A stretch of 64,000 nucleotides of DNA, from NCBI GenBank assembly GCA_949316495.1, contig OX439003.1:38494225-38558224 (forward strand), given 5' to 3'. The stretch comes from Amphiduros pacificus. Lineage: Eukaryota; Annelida; Polychaeta; Phyllodocida; Hesionidae. Within the stretch, counting starts at the first letter, position 1. Each line of letters begins with the position of its first letter. Below, one piece after another: positions 1 to 15,959 of this stretch. Below the pieces are notes generated by a model. The model was not told where the DNA came from. It ran no database searches and worked only from the letters and a program-made list of their open reading frames with translations. A program made the translations under genes and the position numbers.

Positions 1-2640
1 GTACAAGGTAATGAAATTTGAACGTAGAGCGTTTCTTTATAAAATTTCACCAAATCAAAATTTAAACTTTCTAAGAGCAATATTCCTTAAAATATTATAA
101 TATATCTAATAACCTGACCTATTTGTGATTACCCCAATTTATTCCTTTTATTAAATCACCTCCATTTTGGAAAATATTACCCTAGTGTCCATCAAATTAT
201 ATCAAATTGCTCTGAACTTTTATTGGTCTTACACAGAAATAACCTTTTAGTAAATGGCATGGTGCCATTTGTGTGAATGCTTCTGACAGCAATGTGGTTG
301 ATAACAGATAAAATATAATGTGAATGCTGTGTCTGGATGAGGAGTACATTTCTTAGCATTATGCTTAAATCTTCTGCTACTGGGAATGCTTTTAATGTTA
401 CCGGATTGCATCTCGTTTTTACACCGCTGACGTTTTGCTTTGCATTTTTATTGAAACATTTCTTTATAAAATAGTTGATAGTTGTTATCTTACATAAATT
501 CAAAGAAATAATTGAGGATTGGATTCGTAGTTGTTTTATGCACTGCAGACTTTGTGCCATCATATAATAGAGGATATACATTAGAGGGCAAAGATTGTGT
601 ACGTCTGAGCTGATATTTAGCATACAATAAATGGTCATTTGGTAGATCGATTTATTCTCTCCCGCATATATATTGTACTCATAGACGTCTAACTTAACCT
701 CTCACTGACACCAAGGAGATTTTGTCACCATTGTATTGATATTAATCATATCACCAATATGGCTCCTCTTATAAAGCAAATAGTAAAAGGATACGAGAAA
801 TGATATGAATATCACAATTAAAAATTAAAGACACATTACATATTTTTGATCACTGGTTCAACAGTATTTGGTCAATCAATATGAGTAATATTAGACACTT
901 CCAGGTTAACCTGTTTCTTTGTTGTTGTTGTTTTTTTTTTGTTTGGGGGGGGGGATGGTTGAAAACAAATCTTTTATTTCGCGGTGGTCATTTGATATAG
1001 TTTTGGAACCTACAATTGGGCAAATTGAAAGCCTTGTAGCTTATTTTAACCGTTTTAAATGCTGTCTTTAAGTTACTAGATAATATGCAAGACCTAAATA
1101 TCATGTTTTATTATGAGGAGCATATATCTAGGCATGGATAAAGGGTGGTGTATGATAACAACATCCCAGGATAATAGTTGGTGTTCAAATCAGCACATAA
1201 ATTCAGTTGCTGCCTTTGACGCAGACGTGCTTCCCTGTATCATATTGTGTCTGCATAAAACATAAAGCCGACTCCTCCGATAATTGAGAGTTATTTTTAT
1301 TATTGTTGCTTCGTATTCATCGACCCATTTTTCAAGAATCGCACTATTCATGGGTTTTCATAGCCATTTAAGTGAAGTATATATATTTTTACACAGAAGA
1401 TTATTTTCTAATTTACGTGAACTGTTACTCATCTTTCTGCGACATCTAAGATTTGCGCCTACTAGGTCTTAATGAGACTCCGTTAGGGATCACAGAATAT
1501 CAATTGATTGAGAAATATTATAATTGTATGATGTCTAATCTGTGAAATTCCTTTCTATCACGTTTAAATATTATTTTGAAAGGAATATGAAATATGATTG
1601 CTGTATTCTATGCATCATACATTACACCAACAATTGCGGAGAAAGTAAGATTCCAAACAACTAATTACAAATTACTTTTATTTGTAATAGTGAGTCTTTC
1701 ACGGTTATGAATTATCCACCATGTCTCATCAATCGTGTCGGAAAGATGATATTGAGAATAGCCAGTGTAATGTACAATTCATTGATTCAAGTGTAGTTTA
1801 CAATAACTATTTCTAATATAATACAATTAAGCAGTTATTTAATGCTCACACATGCTCTCATGACTCTTATGACTATAGCATGCCATGACTTTTGCATACC
1901 ATTCAAATAGTTCTACATGTAAATTAAAGCATTATTGCAGAATGGATAATGACAAATATATTGTTGTCTCAATAGTTATCAACAGTCATATTCATAATAC
2001 AAATGCATTTAACCACATTGTGACTAGAACTTCATTCTTGGAACAAACATGTGTGAGGGGCACTAAAGGGATATAACACCTATAAGTCCTATTATCCCAT
2101 GATGTGAAAGAAGCCTGTGGCCCAATATTAGCTTCATCTGAAGACATTTCATTTAAGCTTACATGAAATCAGATTTTCAAGCACTTTTTTTCAAACAAGA
2201 ATACATTTTTACACCTCAGACTAAACATCTGATCAAATGTTATAACCCATCATATTACACCTATACAGTTCCTGTGCATCCACTAAACACATTATCAACA
2301 AACGAACGGTCATTAGCTGACAAATGATCTTATGCAAATAAGTATTTAGTGAAAGGTTTGCTGACAATGGAGCATCTTCAGATTGGGACACTGATGTGAT
2401 TTGGTTTACAGAGTAGCAGAAGCCTGCTTGTCCATTCGTGTTTGGCTATTGGTACATGCCAGCACCCATACGGACCACAGGAGTGGCCACGTGACCACAT
2501 AAAACACTTTTGCTTAAGACACTTTCAATAAAACACAATACTCCTGCAGGTATATTTTGGTAGATTTCAAGGAGATAACGTATTTGCATCGATCCCATGA
2601 TCATATATCATTTAAACATACCCCAAATCTCTGTTAAATT
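1..2640. other. no gene recognised
   Basis: AT-rich sequence. Its open frames are short and lack convincing splice signals or protein-like composition. A G-run lies near 945-954. I see no repeat or RNA gene. Confidence 0.6.
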
Positions 2641-2671
2641 GCTTGTGAAAGCTTTCGTGAAAGCTTTTAAT

Positions 2672-2677
2672 TTTATT
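2672..2677 (-). terminator. polyadenylation signal AATAAA
   Basis: AATAAA on the minus strand lies about 64 bases past the TGA of the membrane-protein gene, a normal spacing for a short 3' UTR. It supports 2741 as the true coding end. Confidence 0.5.
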
Positions 2678-2740
2678 GCATATGTAATGTACCTTGTGGG
2701 ATAAAAAGTCTGGACCATTCCATATCAATGGACAATATGC

Positions 2741-4741
2741 TCATGGCTGTGATGATTGGTTCAGGCAGGGAACCACAGCGCCCCCTGTGCTGCCATAGTG
2801 TGTCCCTTCTGAAGTCGACGGCTGTGTCTCCACAAGAGTTGTCTGCAAAATAAATAACATACAACTGCCATATCATGTAAAACATGTGTCCACTGCATGC
2901 GGTATAAGATTAAGTAAGCAAATATATGTTGTGTTATACTCTATGGCAACAATGTACACAGACTTCAACTGTTACGAACCTCCTCATTCATCGTCTGCTC
3001 CTCCTTGCAGACGCCCTCATGTCCTTTGTCACCAGGTGTCAGTGGCATCGTTCCCGCTCCCTCCGATTTGAACGTCATGTAGACAATGAGTGACACAGTT
3101 ATGAACACGCCCACACACAGGAAAGGCACGCCCACCTCAAGCCACATTGGCCAATCAGCAGTAACTACCACATGTGTGTCCTTCACTTCTTTATCACCTG
3201 ATCTGTTGGTGTGTATATGATATGCATAATTGTCAATAGTAACCGGTGCATCATCTGTTAGAACTGTCATGATGAGGCCTGAGGAATTAAAAGTGGTGAG
3301 TTAGCTGTCCATGAAAACCTGTAAAAGACGAAACTGTTTCCATAATAATGTATGTTCAAGTGCAAGCATTGTATTAAAGTATCTGTAACAATTCGTGTTT
3401 TTTATATCGTTAAAATTTTGTGGTTCTTATTTTTAAAAAATCTTGTTGTTCTAGATGTTGTCGCTCACATCTAGAACAACAGAAATCCTTGAATATCAGT
3501 GTCCTTATTATAAGGATATTTACAATTCAAATTTATTGGTTACCAATTGCAAACCATTCCTGGTACACCTTGTGATACTCACTGCAAACCTCCACACATA
3601 TACCATGCGCTATTGCTCCATGTTCTGAATTCTCTTGGGTGTTTTTCATACTCAGAGTGTGTTCCTTTTGTGCAATTATATCCAGATTTTCTCCAGACTA
3701 ATCAATACACCGCATACTGCTCTGTTCCTTTATCAGCACACCGTGACGCAAGCTTGGAACCTACTGACTCACCTAAGTACTCAGCTCAGTCTCTGAGGAA
3801 GGCTCACGCATCTCTTTGGAATTAAATTTGAATATAAGTCAGGATTATATGAATTGGAGTATAACGTGATGCATTTTAGGCTTTAGGTTTGTCTAATATT
3901 GCATCGAAATCTCTCCAGGACCTCGCATGTAATAATACACATAGTAATACTACCTTATTTTGATGTCTCAAACATAGTCACATATTACAGTAACATGAAT
4001 GTCACAAAAGAGGATTTATAGCGCCGTTTAGTGCATGAGAGGCAATTTGGAAGGCCAAGATGTGTCCCAATCACAATATATAGCTTGTTCTAATGTGACA
4101 AGAGGCCTTTGTCCTCATAACATATCACTGTAAGTCAAATACCACTTCTCTCAGCTTGCCGAGGCGAAGGTTGCAAGTTTACAATGTGTCAATCAATCCT
4201 CATTGTTGTATACACATATGTAGATCAGTAACAATAATCATTATGAAAATATGAAATTAAAATACAAAAGGTTGTCTCGAGGAATGGGAATAGAATGTTT
4301 GGTACAGATGTATTATATATTCTTTAAGAGATTCGTCTTCCTTAGCTCATAACAGTGGGTTTTGTATTACTAGATTTGGAATGAGAACCATGTAAATGCA
4401 TATATTGTATTGGTCCTAGTAGCAGTATTTGATAGAAGAAGAATACTGCAGCTGTGATATGCAAATAGTAGCACTAACAACGCTCTTACCAATATTCAAA
4501 GCTTCAAGACATATCTCTGTACATTGATCAATGTGTACATACCACTGTAGAACTGCTGATGGTATAGTTGTCATGTATCGTGTATCAGATATGACTGGTA
4601 GGCACGTGAAGTCCGGTGCTGTGTCCCATGCTTGGTTCCATGTCAGGTGCAATGGCTGGCAGTGGTAGTACCACATTGCTACACTGACTACGCTGCTGCT
4701 GTCACGTCTAATGAAGGGAAGCAAGCAGGAAGCCAGCTGGA
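2741..4741 (-). CDS. 3' end of a single-pass membrane protein gene (three exons)
   Basis: Three minus-strand exons join in phase. Exon 4741-4490 follows an acceptor ending CTGCTCAG and ends at a GTAAGA donor, leaving one base. Exon 3278-2980 follows acceptor TTAATTCCTCAG, takes two bases to complete the Gly codon, and ends in phase 0 at a weaker GTTCGT donor. Exon 2842-2741 follows acceptor TATTTTGCAG and ends in TGA. The first exon has only one open frame, the one the splicing requires. The product portion is about 216 residues: an extracellular part with several Cys and Trp residues, one hydrophobic segment (WLEVGVPFLCVGVFITVSLI), then a Ser/Thr-rich tail ending LNQSSQP. The likely topology is type I. 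I do not recognise the family. The 5' exons lie upstream and were not found; the 46-bp minisatellite starts about 180 bases before the first exon seen. Confidence 0.62.
3445..3480. repeat. perfect 14-bp inverted repeat hairpin
   Basis: Arms GTTGTTCTAGATGT (3445-3458) and its exact complement (3467-3480) enclose an 8-base loop. One more T-A pair extends the stem to 15 bp. It lies in the intron between the first two exons of the membrane-protein gene. Confidence 0.85.
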
Positions 4742-4918
4742 CTGAGCAGAATCCAAAACTAATCTAATGTGCCTCTCTGTGAACTGTAGTCATACCGAAG
4801 CAAAATCACAATATCGTAATTCTGTTTTGGAAAACTACTTCATTTTGATGTTTCAAAGCTGATGTTTTCAAGCTGTCTTATCATGTGCTGGGACAATGGG
4901 TAAATGAAAATGTTGGGA

Positions 4919-7900
4919 ATGTCGGCAGTGGTAGGGCTGAATAGGGCACATAAGGGTGCTGTGTTGGTCAGCAGAGGTGGTGGTCAATGGGGCACATAAG
5001 GGTGCTGTGTTGGTCGGCAGTGGTGGTGGTCAATGGGGCACATGAGGGTGTGGTGTATGTCGGCAGAGGTAGGGGTCAATGTGGCACATGAGGGTGTTGT
5101 GTATGTCGGCAGTGGTGGTGGTCAATGGGGCACATGATGGTGTGGTGTATGTCGGCAGAGGTGGTGGTCAATGGGGCACATGATGGTGTGGTGTATGTCG
5201 GCAGAGGTGGTGGTCAATGGGGCACATGAGGGTGTGGTGTATGTCGGCAGAGGTGGTGGTCAATGTGGCACATGAGGGTGTGGTGTATGTCGGCAGAAGT
5301 GGTGGTCAATGGGGCACATCAGGGTGTGGTGTATGTCAGCAGTGGTGGTGGTCAATGGGGCACATGAGGGTGTGGTGTATGTCAGCAGAGGTAGGGGTCA
5401 ATGTGGCACATGAGGGTGTTGTGTATATCAGCAGTGGTGGTGGTCAATGGGGCACATGATGGTGTGATGTATGTCGGCAGTGGTGGTGGTCAGTGGGGCA
5501 CATGAGGGTGTGGTGTATGTCGGCAGTGGTGGTGGTGGTCAATGGGGCACATGAGGGTGTGGTGTATGTCGGCAGTGGTGGTGGTGGTCAATGGGGCACA
5601 TGAGGGTGTGGTGTATGTCGGCAGAGGTGGTGGTCAATGTGGCACATGAGGGTGTTGTGTATGTCAGCAGAGGTAGGGGTCAATGTGGCACATGAGGGTG
5701 TGGTGTATGTCGGCAGAGGTGGTGGTCAATGGGGCACATGAGGGTGTTGTGTATGTCAGCAGAGGTGGTGGTCAATGGGGCACATGAGGGTGTTGTGTAT
5801 GTCGGCAGAGGTGGTGGTCAATGGGGCACATGAGGGTGTTGTGTATGTCAGCAGAGGTGGTGGTCAATGGGGCACAGCAGGGTGTCGTGTATGTCAGCAG
5901 AGGTGGTGGTCAATGGGGCACATCAGGGTGTCGTGTATGTCAGCAGAGGTGGTGGTCAATGGGGCACATCAGGGTGTGGTGTATGTCGGCAGAGGTGGTG
6001 GTCAATGTGGCACATGAGGGTGTTGTGTATGTCAGCAGAGGTAGGGGTCAATGTGGCACATGAGAGTGTGGTGTATGTCGGCAGAGGTGGTGGTCAATGG
6101 GGCACATGAGGGTGTTGTGTATGTCAGCAGAGGTGGTGGTCAATGGGGCACATGAGGGTGTTGTGTATGTCGGCAGAGGTGGTGGTCAATGGGGCACATG
6201 AGGGTGTTGTGTATGTCAGCAGAGGTGGTGGTCAATGGGGCACAGCAGGGTGTCGTGTATGTCAGCAGAGGTGGTGGTCAATGGGGCACATGAGGGTGTG
6301 GTGTATGTCGGCAGTGGTGGTGGTGGTCAATGGGGCACATGAGGGTGTGGTGTATGTCGGCAGTGGTGGTGGTGGTCAATGGGGCACATGCGGGGGGTGG
6401 TGTATGTCGGCAGTGGTGGTGGTGGTCAATGGGGCACATGAGGGTGTGGTGTATGTCAGCAGAGGTGGTGGTCAATGGGGCGCATGATGGTGTGGTGTAT
6501 GTCGGCAGAGGTGGTGGTCAATGGGGCACATGAGGGTGTTGTGTATGTCAGCAGTGGTGGTGGTCAATGTGGCACATGAGGGTGTGATGTATGTCGGCAG
6601 TGGTGGTGGTGGTCAATGGGGCACATGAGGGTGTGGTGTATGTCGGCAGTGGTGGTGGTCAATGTGGCACATGAGGGTGAGATGTATGTCGGCAGTGGTG
6701 GTGGTGGTCAATGGGGCACATGAGGGTGTTGTGTATGTCAGCAGTGGTGGTGGTCAATGTGGCACATGAGGGTGTGATGTATGTCGGCAGTGGTGGTGGT
6801 GGTCAATGGGGCACATGAGGGTGTGGTGTATGTCGGCAGTGGTGGTGGTGGTCAATGGGGCACATGAGGGTGTGGTGTATGTCGGCAGAGGTGGTGGTGG
6901 TCAATGGGGCACATGAGGGTGTGGTGTATGTCAGCAGTGGTGGTGGTCAATGTGGCACATGAGGGTGTGATGTATGTCGGCAGTGGTGGTGGTCAATGGG
7001 GCACTTGAGGGTGTTGTGTATGTCAGCAGAGGTGGTGGTCAATGGGGCACATGAGGGTGTTGTGTATGTCAGCAGAGGTGGTGGTCAATGGGGCACATGA
7101 GGGTGTGGTGTATGTCAGCAGTGGTGGTGGTCAATGGGGCACATGAGGGTGTTGTGTATGTCAGCAGAGGTGGTGGTCAATGGGGCACATGAGGGTGTGG
7201 TGTATGTCGGCAGTGGTGGTGGTCAATGGGGCACATGAGGGTGCTGTGTTGGTCGGCAGTGTTGGTGGTCAGTGGGGCACATGATGGTGTGATGTATGTC
7301 GGCAGTGGTGGTGGTCAATGTGGCACATGATGGTGTGGTGTATGTCGGCAGAGGTGGTGGTCAATGGGGCACATGATGGTGTGATGTATGTCGGAAGTGG
7401 TGGTGGTCAATGGGGCACATGATGGTGTGGTGTATGTCGGCAGAGGTGGTGGTCAATGTGGCACATGAGGGTGTGGTGTATGTCGGTAGTGGTGGTGGTC
7501 AATGGGGCACAGGAGGGTGTGGTGTATGTCGGCAGAGGTGGTGGTCAATGGGGCACATGATGGTGTGATGTATGTCGGCAGTGGTGGTGGTCAATGTGGC
7601 ACATGATGGTGTGGTGTATGTCGGCAGAGGTGGTGGTCAATGGGGCACATGATGGTGTGATGTATGTCGGTAGTGGTGGTGGTCAATGGGGCACATGATG
7701 GTGTGGTGTATGTCAGCAGAGGTGGTGGTCAATGTGGCACATGAGGGTGTGGTGTATGTCGGTAGTGGTGGTGGTCAATGGGGCACAGGAGGGTGTGGTG
7801 TATGTCGGCAGAGGTGGTGGTCAATGGGGCACATGAGGGTGTGGTGTATGTCGGCAGAGGTGGTGGTCAATAGGTCACATAGGGTGCTGTGTATATCAGT

Positions 7901-8090
7901 AGAGGTAGGGGTCAATGTGGCACATGAGGGTGTGGTGTATGTCGGCAGAGGTGGTGGTCAATAGGTCACATAGGGTGCTGTGTATATCAGCAGAGGTAGG
8001 GGTCAATGTGGCACATGATGGTGTGGTGTATGTCGGCAGAGGTGGTGGTCAATGGGGCACATGAGGGTGTTTGTATGTCAGCAGTGGTGA
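4919..8090. repeat. 46-bp GT-rich minisatellite, about 69 copies
   Basis: The unit begins GTCGGCAGAGGTGGTGGTCA and continues as ATGGGGCACATGAGGGTG followed by TGGTGTAT, 46 bases in all. Variants gain an extra TGG triplet (49 bases) or change GTCGG to GTCAG and GTGTGG to GTGTTG. Because 46 is not a multiple of 3, reading frames rotate through the units and the open frames here are by-products. If the membrane-protein gene extends upstream, the array is intronic. Confidence 0.95.
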
Positions 8091-8734
8091 CATTAAATAG
8101 ATATGTAGTTTGATAATATCACAATATTGTACCATTTACAGTCATTTGCTGCTATTTTCTCATTACGATTTTCCCATATGTATCTAATTTTGTAAATATA
8201 TCCAACCTTTTGTATTCTAACATGTACAGTTACAGTATCAACTGTTTGCAGTGTAATAATATTGAGCAGCACAATATAAAACAATCAAGGTCTGAGTCCC
8301 CTTTCATCTTCTACAAAGAGAATAATATGTACCAACTTATCACGCAAACCAATGGTAAAAAGGCACTAATCTACGGAAATTTTATTTTTGTTAATTCCAC
8401 TTTTGAACTCCTGCTACAGATTATTCTTATCGTTGTTGAATCCAGATTATTAATTTCGCCAGTGATAAACGTGTATTGAAATTCAGCCTGATTGCTGCCT
8501 CTTTCAGATTTGTAGGAGGAGGCAGCATAGAGTGAGTTTCATAATGCATCACTCTGATAGTTAACTGCCTCATGGACGTGACTGAGGCTTAAAACAGCAA
8601 TATCATCCCATGCGAAGGGACCATCAGGTCATTGGGAAATATATCATCCTCTGGTCAATCCGGAATGAAAGGTATGTCCAAATATTCCACTACTCATATC
8701 AGGTGAATAATACTTGTAAGACCCATCAGTCACA
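8091..8734. other. unassigned AT-rich spacer
   Basis: No supported gene. A 9-bp inverted repeat (GCTGCCTC and GGAGGCAGC) occurs near 8491-8526. Confidence 0.5.
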
Positions 8735-8783
8735 GTATCACGATATGTGTGATAGTGTTATATTGACTCACAGTATTATGATT
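8735..8783. repeat. isolated monomer of the 38-bp repeat
   Basis: One unit related to the array at 9180-9948 (GTGATAGTGTTATATTGACT) lies about 400 bases upstream of it. It carries the same GACTCAC variant as the first unit of the main array. Confidence 0.75.
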
Positions 8784-8892
8784 TATTCTATGATCACTGT
8801 GTATTCTGTGCTGTGATTGGTCAATTCCTGGTCACATGAGCATCTCTAAATTGTTTTATTGACCAGATGCATTATATTGCACGTCAATATAC

Positions 8893-8975
8893 TTTCCACT
8901 GCACTGATGGGGAATTCCATGGCGAGAAATGTTGGGGAAGCCCTATAACGACGTCACCAGCTTGCTCTGAGTGAC
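8893..8975 (-). CDS. weak candidate exon
   Basis: A strong minus-strand acceptor (GCTTCCCAGTCTGCAG) precedes an open 27-codon stretch reading HSEQAGDVVIGLPQHFSPWN onward to a GTATAT donor. It needs one base from a preceding exon and ends in phase 0, so it does not join directly to the exon at 4741. It may equally be part of a transposon; the neighbouring sequence up to 9178 looks mobile. Confidence 0.18.
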
Positions 8976-9088
8976 CTGCAGACTGGGAAGCAGACGACAG
9001 CAATCACAACAATGTCCAGGTTTGCCACACTAAATAATTAGAATTAAACCAACAATGGCAGTAATTAACACAGTGATCATAGAATAAA

Positions 9089-9178
9089 ACAAATATGTAC
9101 CTGGGTGTCATGCAATATGACTTTTTATGGACCTTCGGAAAGTTATATTGCACGAGGCGCACCCAGGTCCATATTTGT
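9089..9178. mobile_element. 90-bp hairpin element (MITE-like)
   Basis: The outer arms ACAAATATGTACCTGGGTG and GCACCCAGGTCCATATTTGT are near-exact reverse complements. They continue inward as TGCAATATGAC and GTTATATTGCA. The element abuts the 38-bp array. No target duplication was identified. Confidence 0.6.
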
Positions 9179-9179
9179 A

Positions 9180-9948
9180 TAATGTGTGATAGTGTTATAT
9201 TGACTCACAGTATTATTATATGTGTGATAGTGTTATATTGGGTCACAGTATTATGATATGTGTGACAGTGTTATATTGGGTCACAGTATTATGATATGTG
9301 TGACAGTGTTATATTGGGTCACAGTATTATGATATGTGTGACAGTGTTATATTGGGTCACAGTATTATGATATGTGTGACAGTGTTATATTGGGTCACAG
9401 TATTATGATATGTGTGATAGTGTTATATTGGGTCACAGTATTATGATATGTGTGACAGTGTTATATTGGGTCACAGTATTATGATATGTGTGATAGTGTT
9501 ATATTGGGTCACAGTATTATGATATGTGTGACAGTGTTATATTGGGTCACAGTATTATGATATGTGTGATAGTGTTATATTGGGTCACAGTATTATGATA
9601 TGTGTGACAGTGTTATATTGGGTCACAGTATTATGATATGTGTGATAGTGTTATATTGGGTCACAGTATTATGATATGTGTGATAGTGTTATATTGGGTC
9701 ACAGTATTATGATATGTGTGATAGTGTTATATTGGGTCACAGTATTATGATATGTGTGACAGTGTTATATTGGGTCACAGTATTATGATATGTGTGATAG
9801 TGTTATATTGGGTCACAGTATTATGATATGTGTGATAGTGTTATATTGGGTCACAGTATTATGATATGTATGATAGTGTTATATTGGGTCACAGTATTAT
9901 GATATGTGTGATAGTGTTATATTGACAGTGTTATATTGGGTCACAGTT
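9180..9948. repeat. 38-bp tandem array, about 20 copies
   Basis: The unit is GATATGTGTGACAGTGTTAT followed by ATTGGGTCACAGTATTAT. Units are nearly identical apart from a T/C difference in GTGAYAG. The final copies are truncated and degenerate, with a deletion near 9920. Confidence 0.95.
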
Positions 9949-9949
9949 T

Positions 9950-15200
<5,251 letters not shown>

Positions 15201-15209
15201 TTCACCCAG

Positions 15210-15287
15210 AGCTGGCCGCCTTATTGACGAGGGGAGCTGTGGGCGTCTGGGGTGTGTTCTAAACTCTTGTGATCAACTCAGGCTGAG
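15210..15287 (+). CDS. candidate internal exon, overlapping an antisense candidate
   Basis: The acceptor (CATAACATTCACCCAG) is pyrimidine-rich and the donor is a perfect GTAAGT. One of three frames is open (AGRLIDEGSCGRLGCVLNSC and five more residues), entering and leaving in phase 2. No phase-matched partner exon was found. The minus-strand candidate at 15259-15361 overlaps it, and both are unlikely to be coding. Confidence 0.28.
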
Positions 15288-15361
15288 GTAAGTTTTGATA
15301 GCTTGGGGAAGCCTCTAGATCCTCGTCTGCGTTGCCATGGTTACCAATCACACCCCACAAG
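15259..15361 (-). CDS. candidate terminal exon with a PDZ-ligand-like end
   Basis: After a possible acceptor (ACTCTGCTGTAAG) the minus strand reads WGVIGNHGNADEDLEASPSY then QNLPQPELITRV and stop. The acidic, proline-containing tail ends in TRV, a class I PDZ-binding pattern (Ser/Thr-X-Val). It lies downstream of the small-heat-shock-like gene on the same strand, so it could be an alternative last exon or belong to a longer gene enclosing that one. The family is not recognised. Confidence 0.3.
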
Positions 15362-15811
15362 CTTACAGCAGAGTAGCATGTACTTGTAACAGTGCTCACT
15401 GCCTCTTATGCAGTGCTCAGCTTGTTTGGTAATCACCTCAATAAAACACACCATTATTATATTGCCAAATATATCCTCAATAAGTATTTACCAAGAACGG
15501 AAATACTGTGCACAAACATTCATATTGTCTCAGGTTATCATTGTGGTATTATTATCTTACATTTTCCACACATATTTGATAAAAATGCTACAAAATGTAA
15601 GTGGTTTGAGGATTTCATTTCTTTAGTTGTTGTTATATTTGTTCCTTGTTTTTCCGTTCAATTTCTCAGGAATCTGTTGTTTCGAGTTCACCATTCACTG
15701 CTTAATCACTTTTAAAGGCATAGTGATGGTTACGTTTTAAACCTAAATACGTGAATACTATAAATATATATTCATACACACATATATGTGTGTGTGTAAA
15801 TGTGTGTCATT

Positions 15812-15817
15812 TTTAAT
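15812..15817 (-). terminator. variant polyadenylation signal ATTAAA
   Basis: ATTAAA on the minus strand lies about 145 bases past the stop codon of the alpha-crystallin-domain gene. No AATAAA occurs in between. Confidence 0.35.
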
Positions 15818-15959
15818 ATTTCATTCCATTTTATATCAAATGCCATATCTGTTTATAGTTTCTTTAAAAAACGGTTTCAAACCATGAATATAGCATTTCT
15901 ATTTATATAAAAATACGAGAGTTGGCAAGAAATACTGGCTGTTAAGATTTTATGTGTCC

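Noticed and set aside
5217-7964. Several 60-110 codon frames reading GHMRVWCMSAEVVVN-like repeats
   Set aside because: The 46-bp period rotates the frame, so these are minisatellite by-products.
15331-15348. GTTGCCATGGTTAC next to CCAAT, like an RFX X-box beside an NF-Y site
   Set aside because: One mismatch to the X-box consensus, and the same bases are explained by the candidate minus-strand coding segment (GNHGNA). No transcript start is evident.
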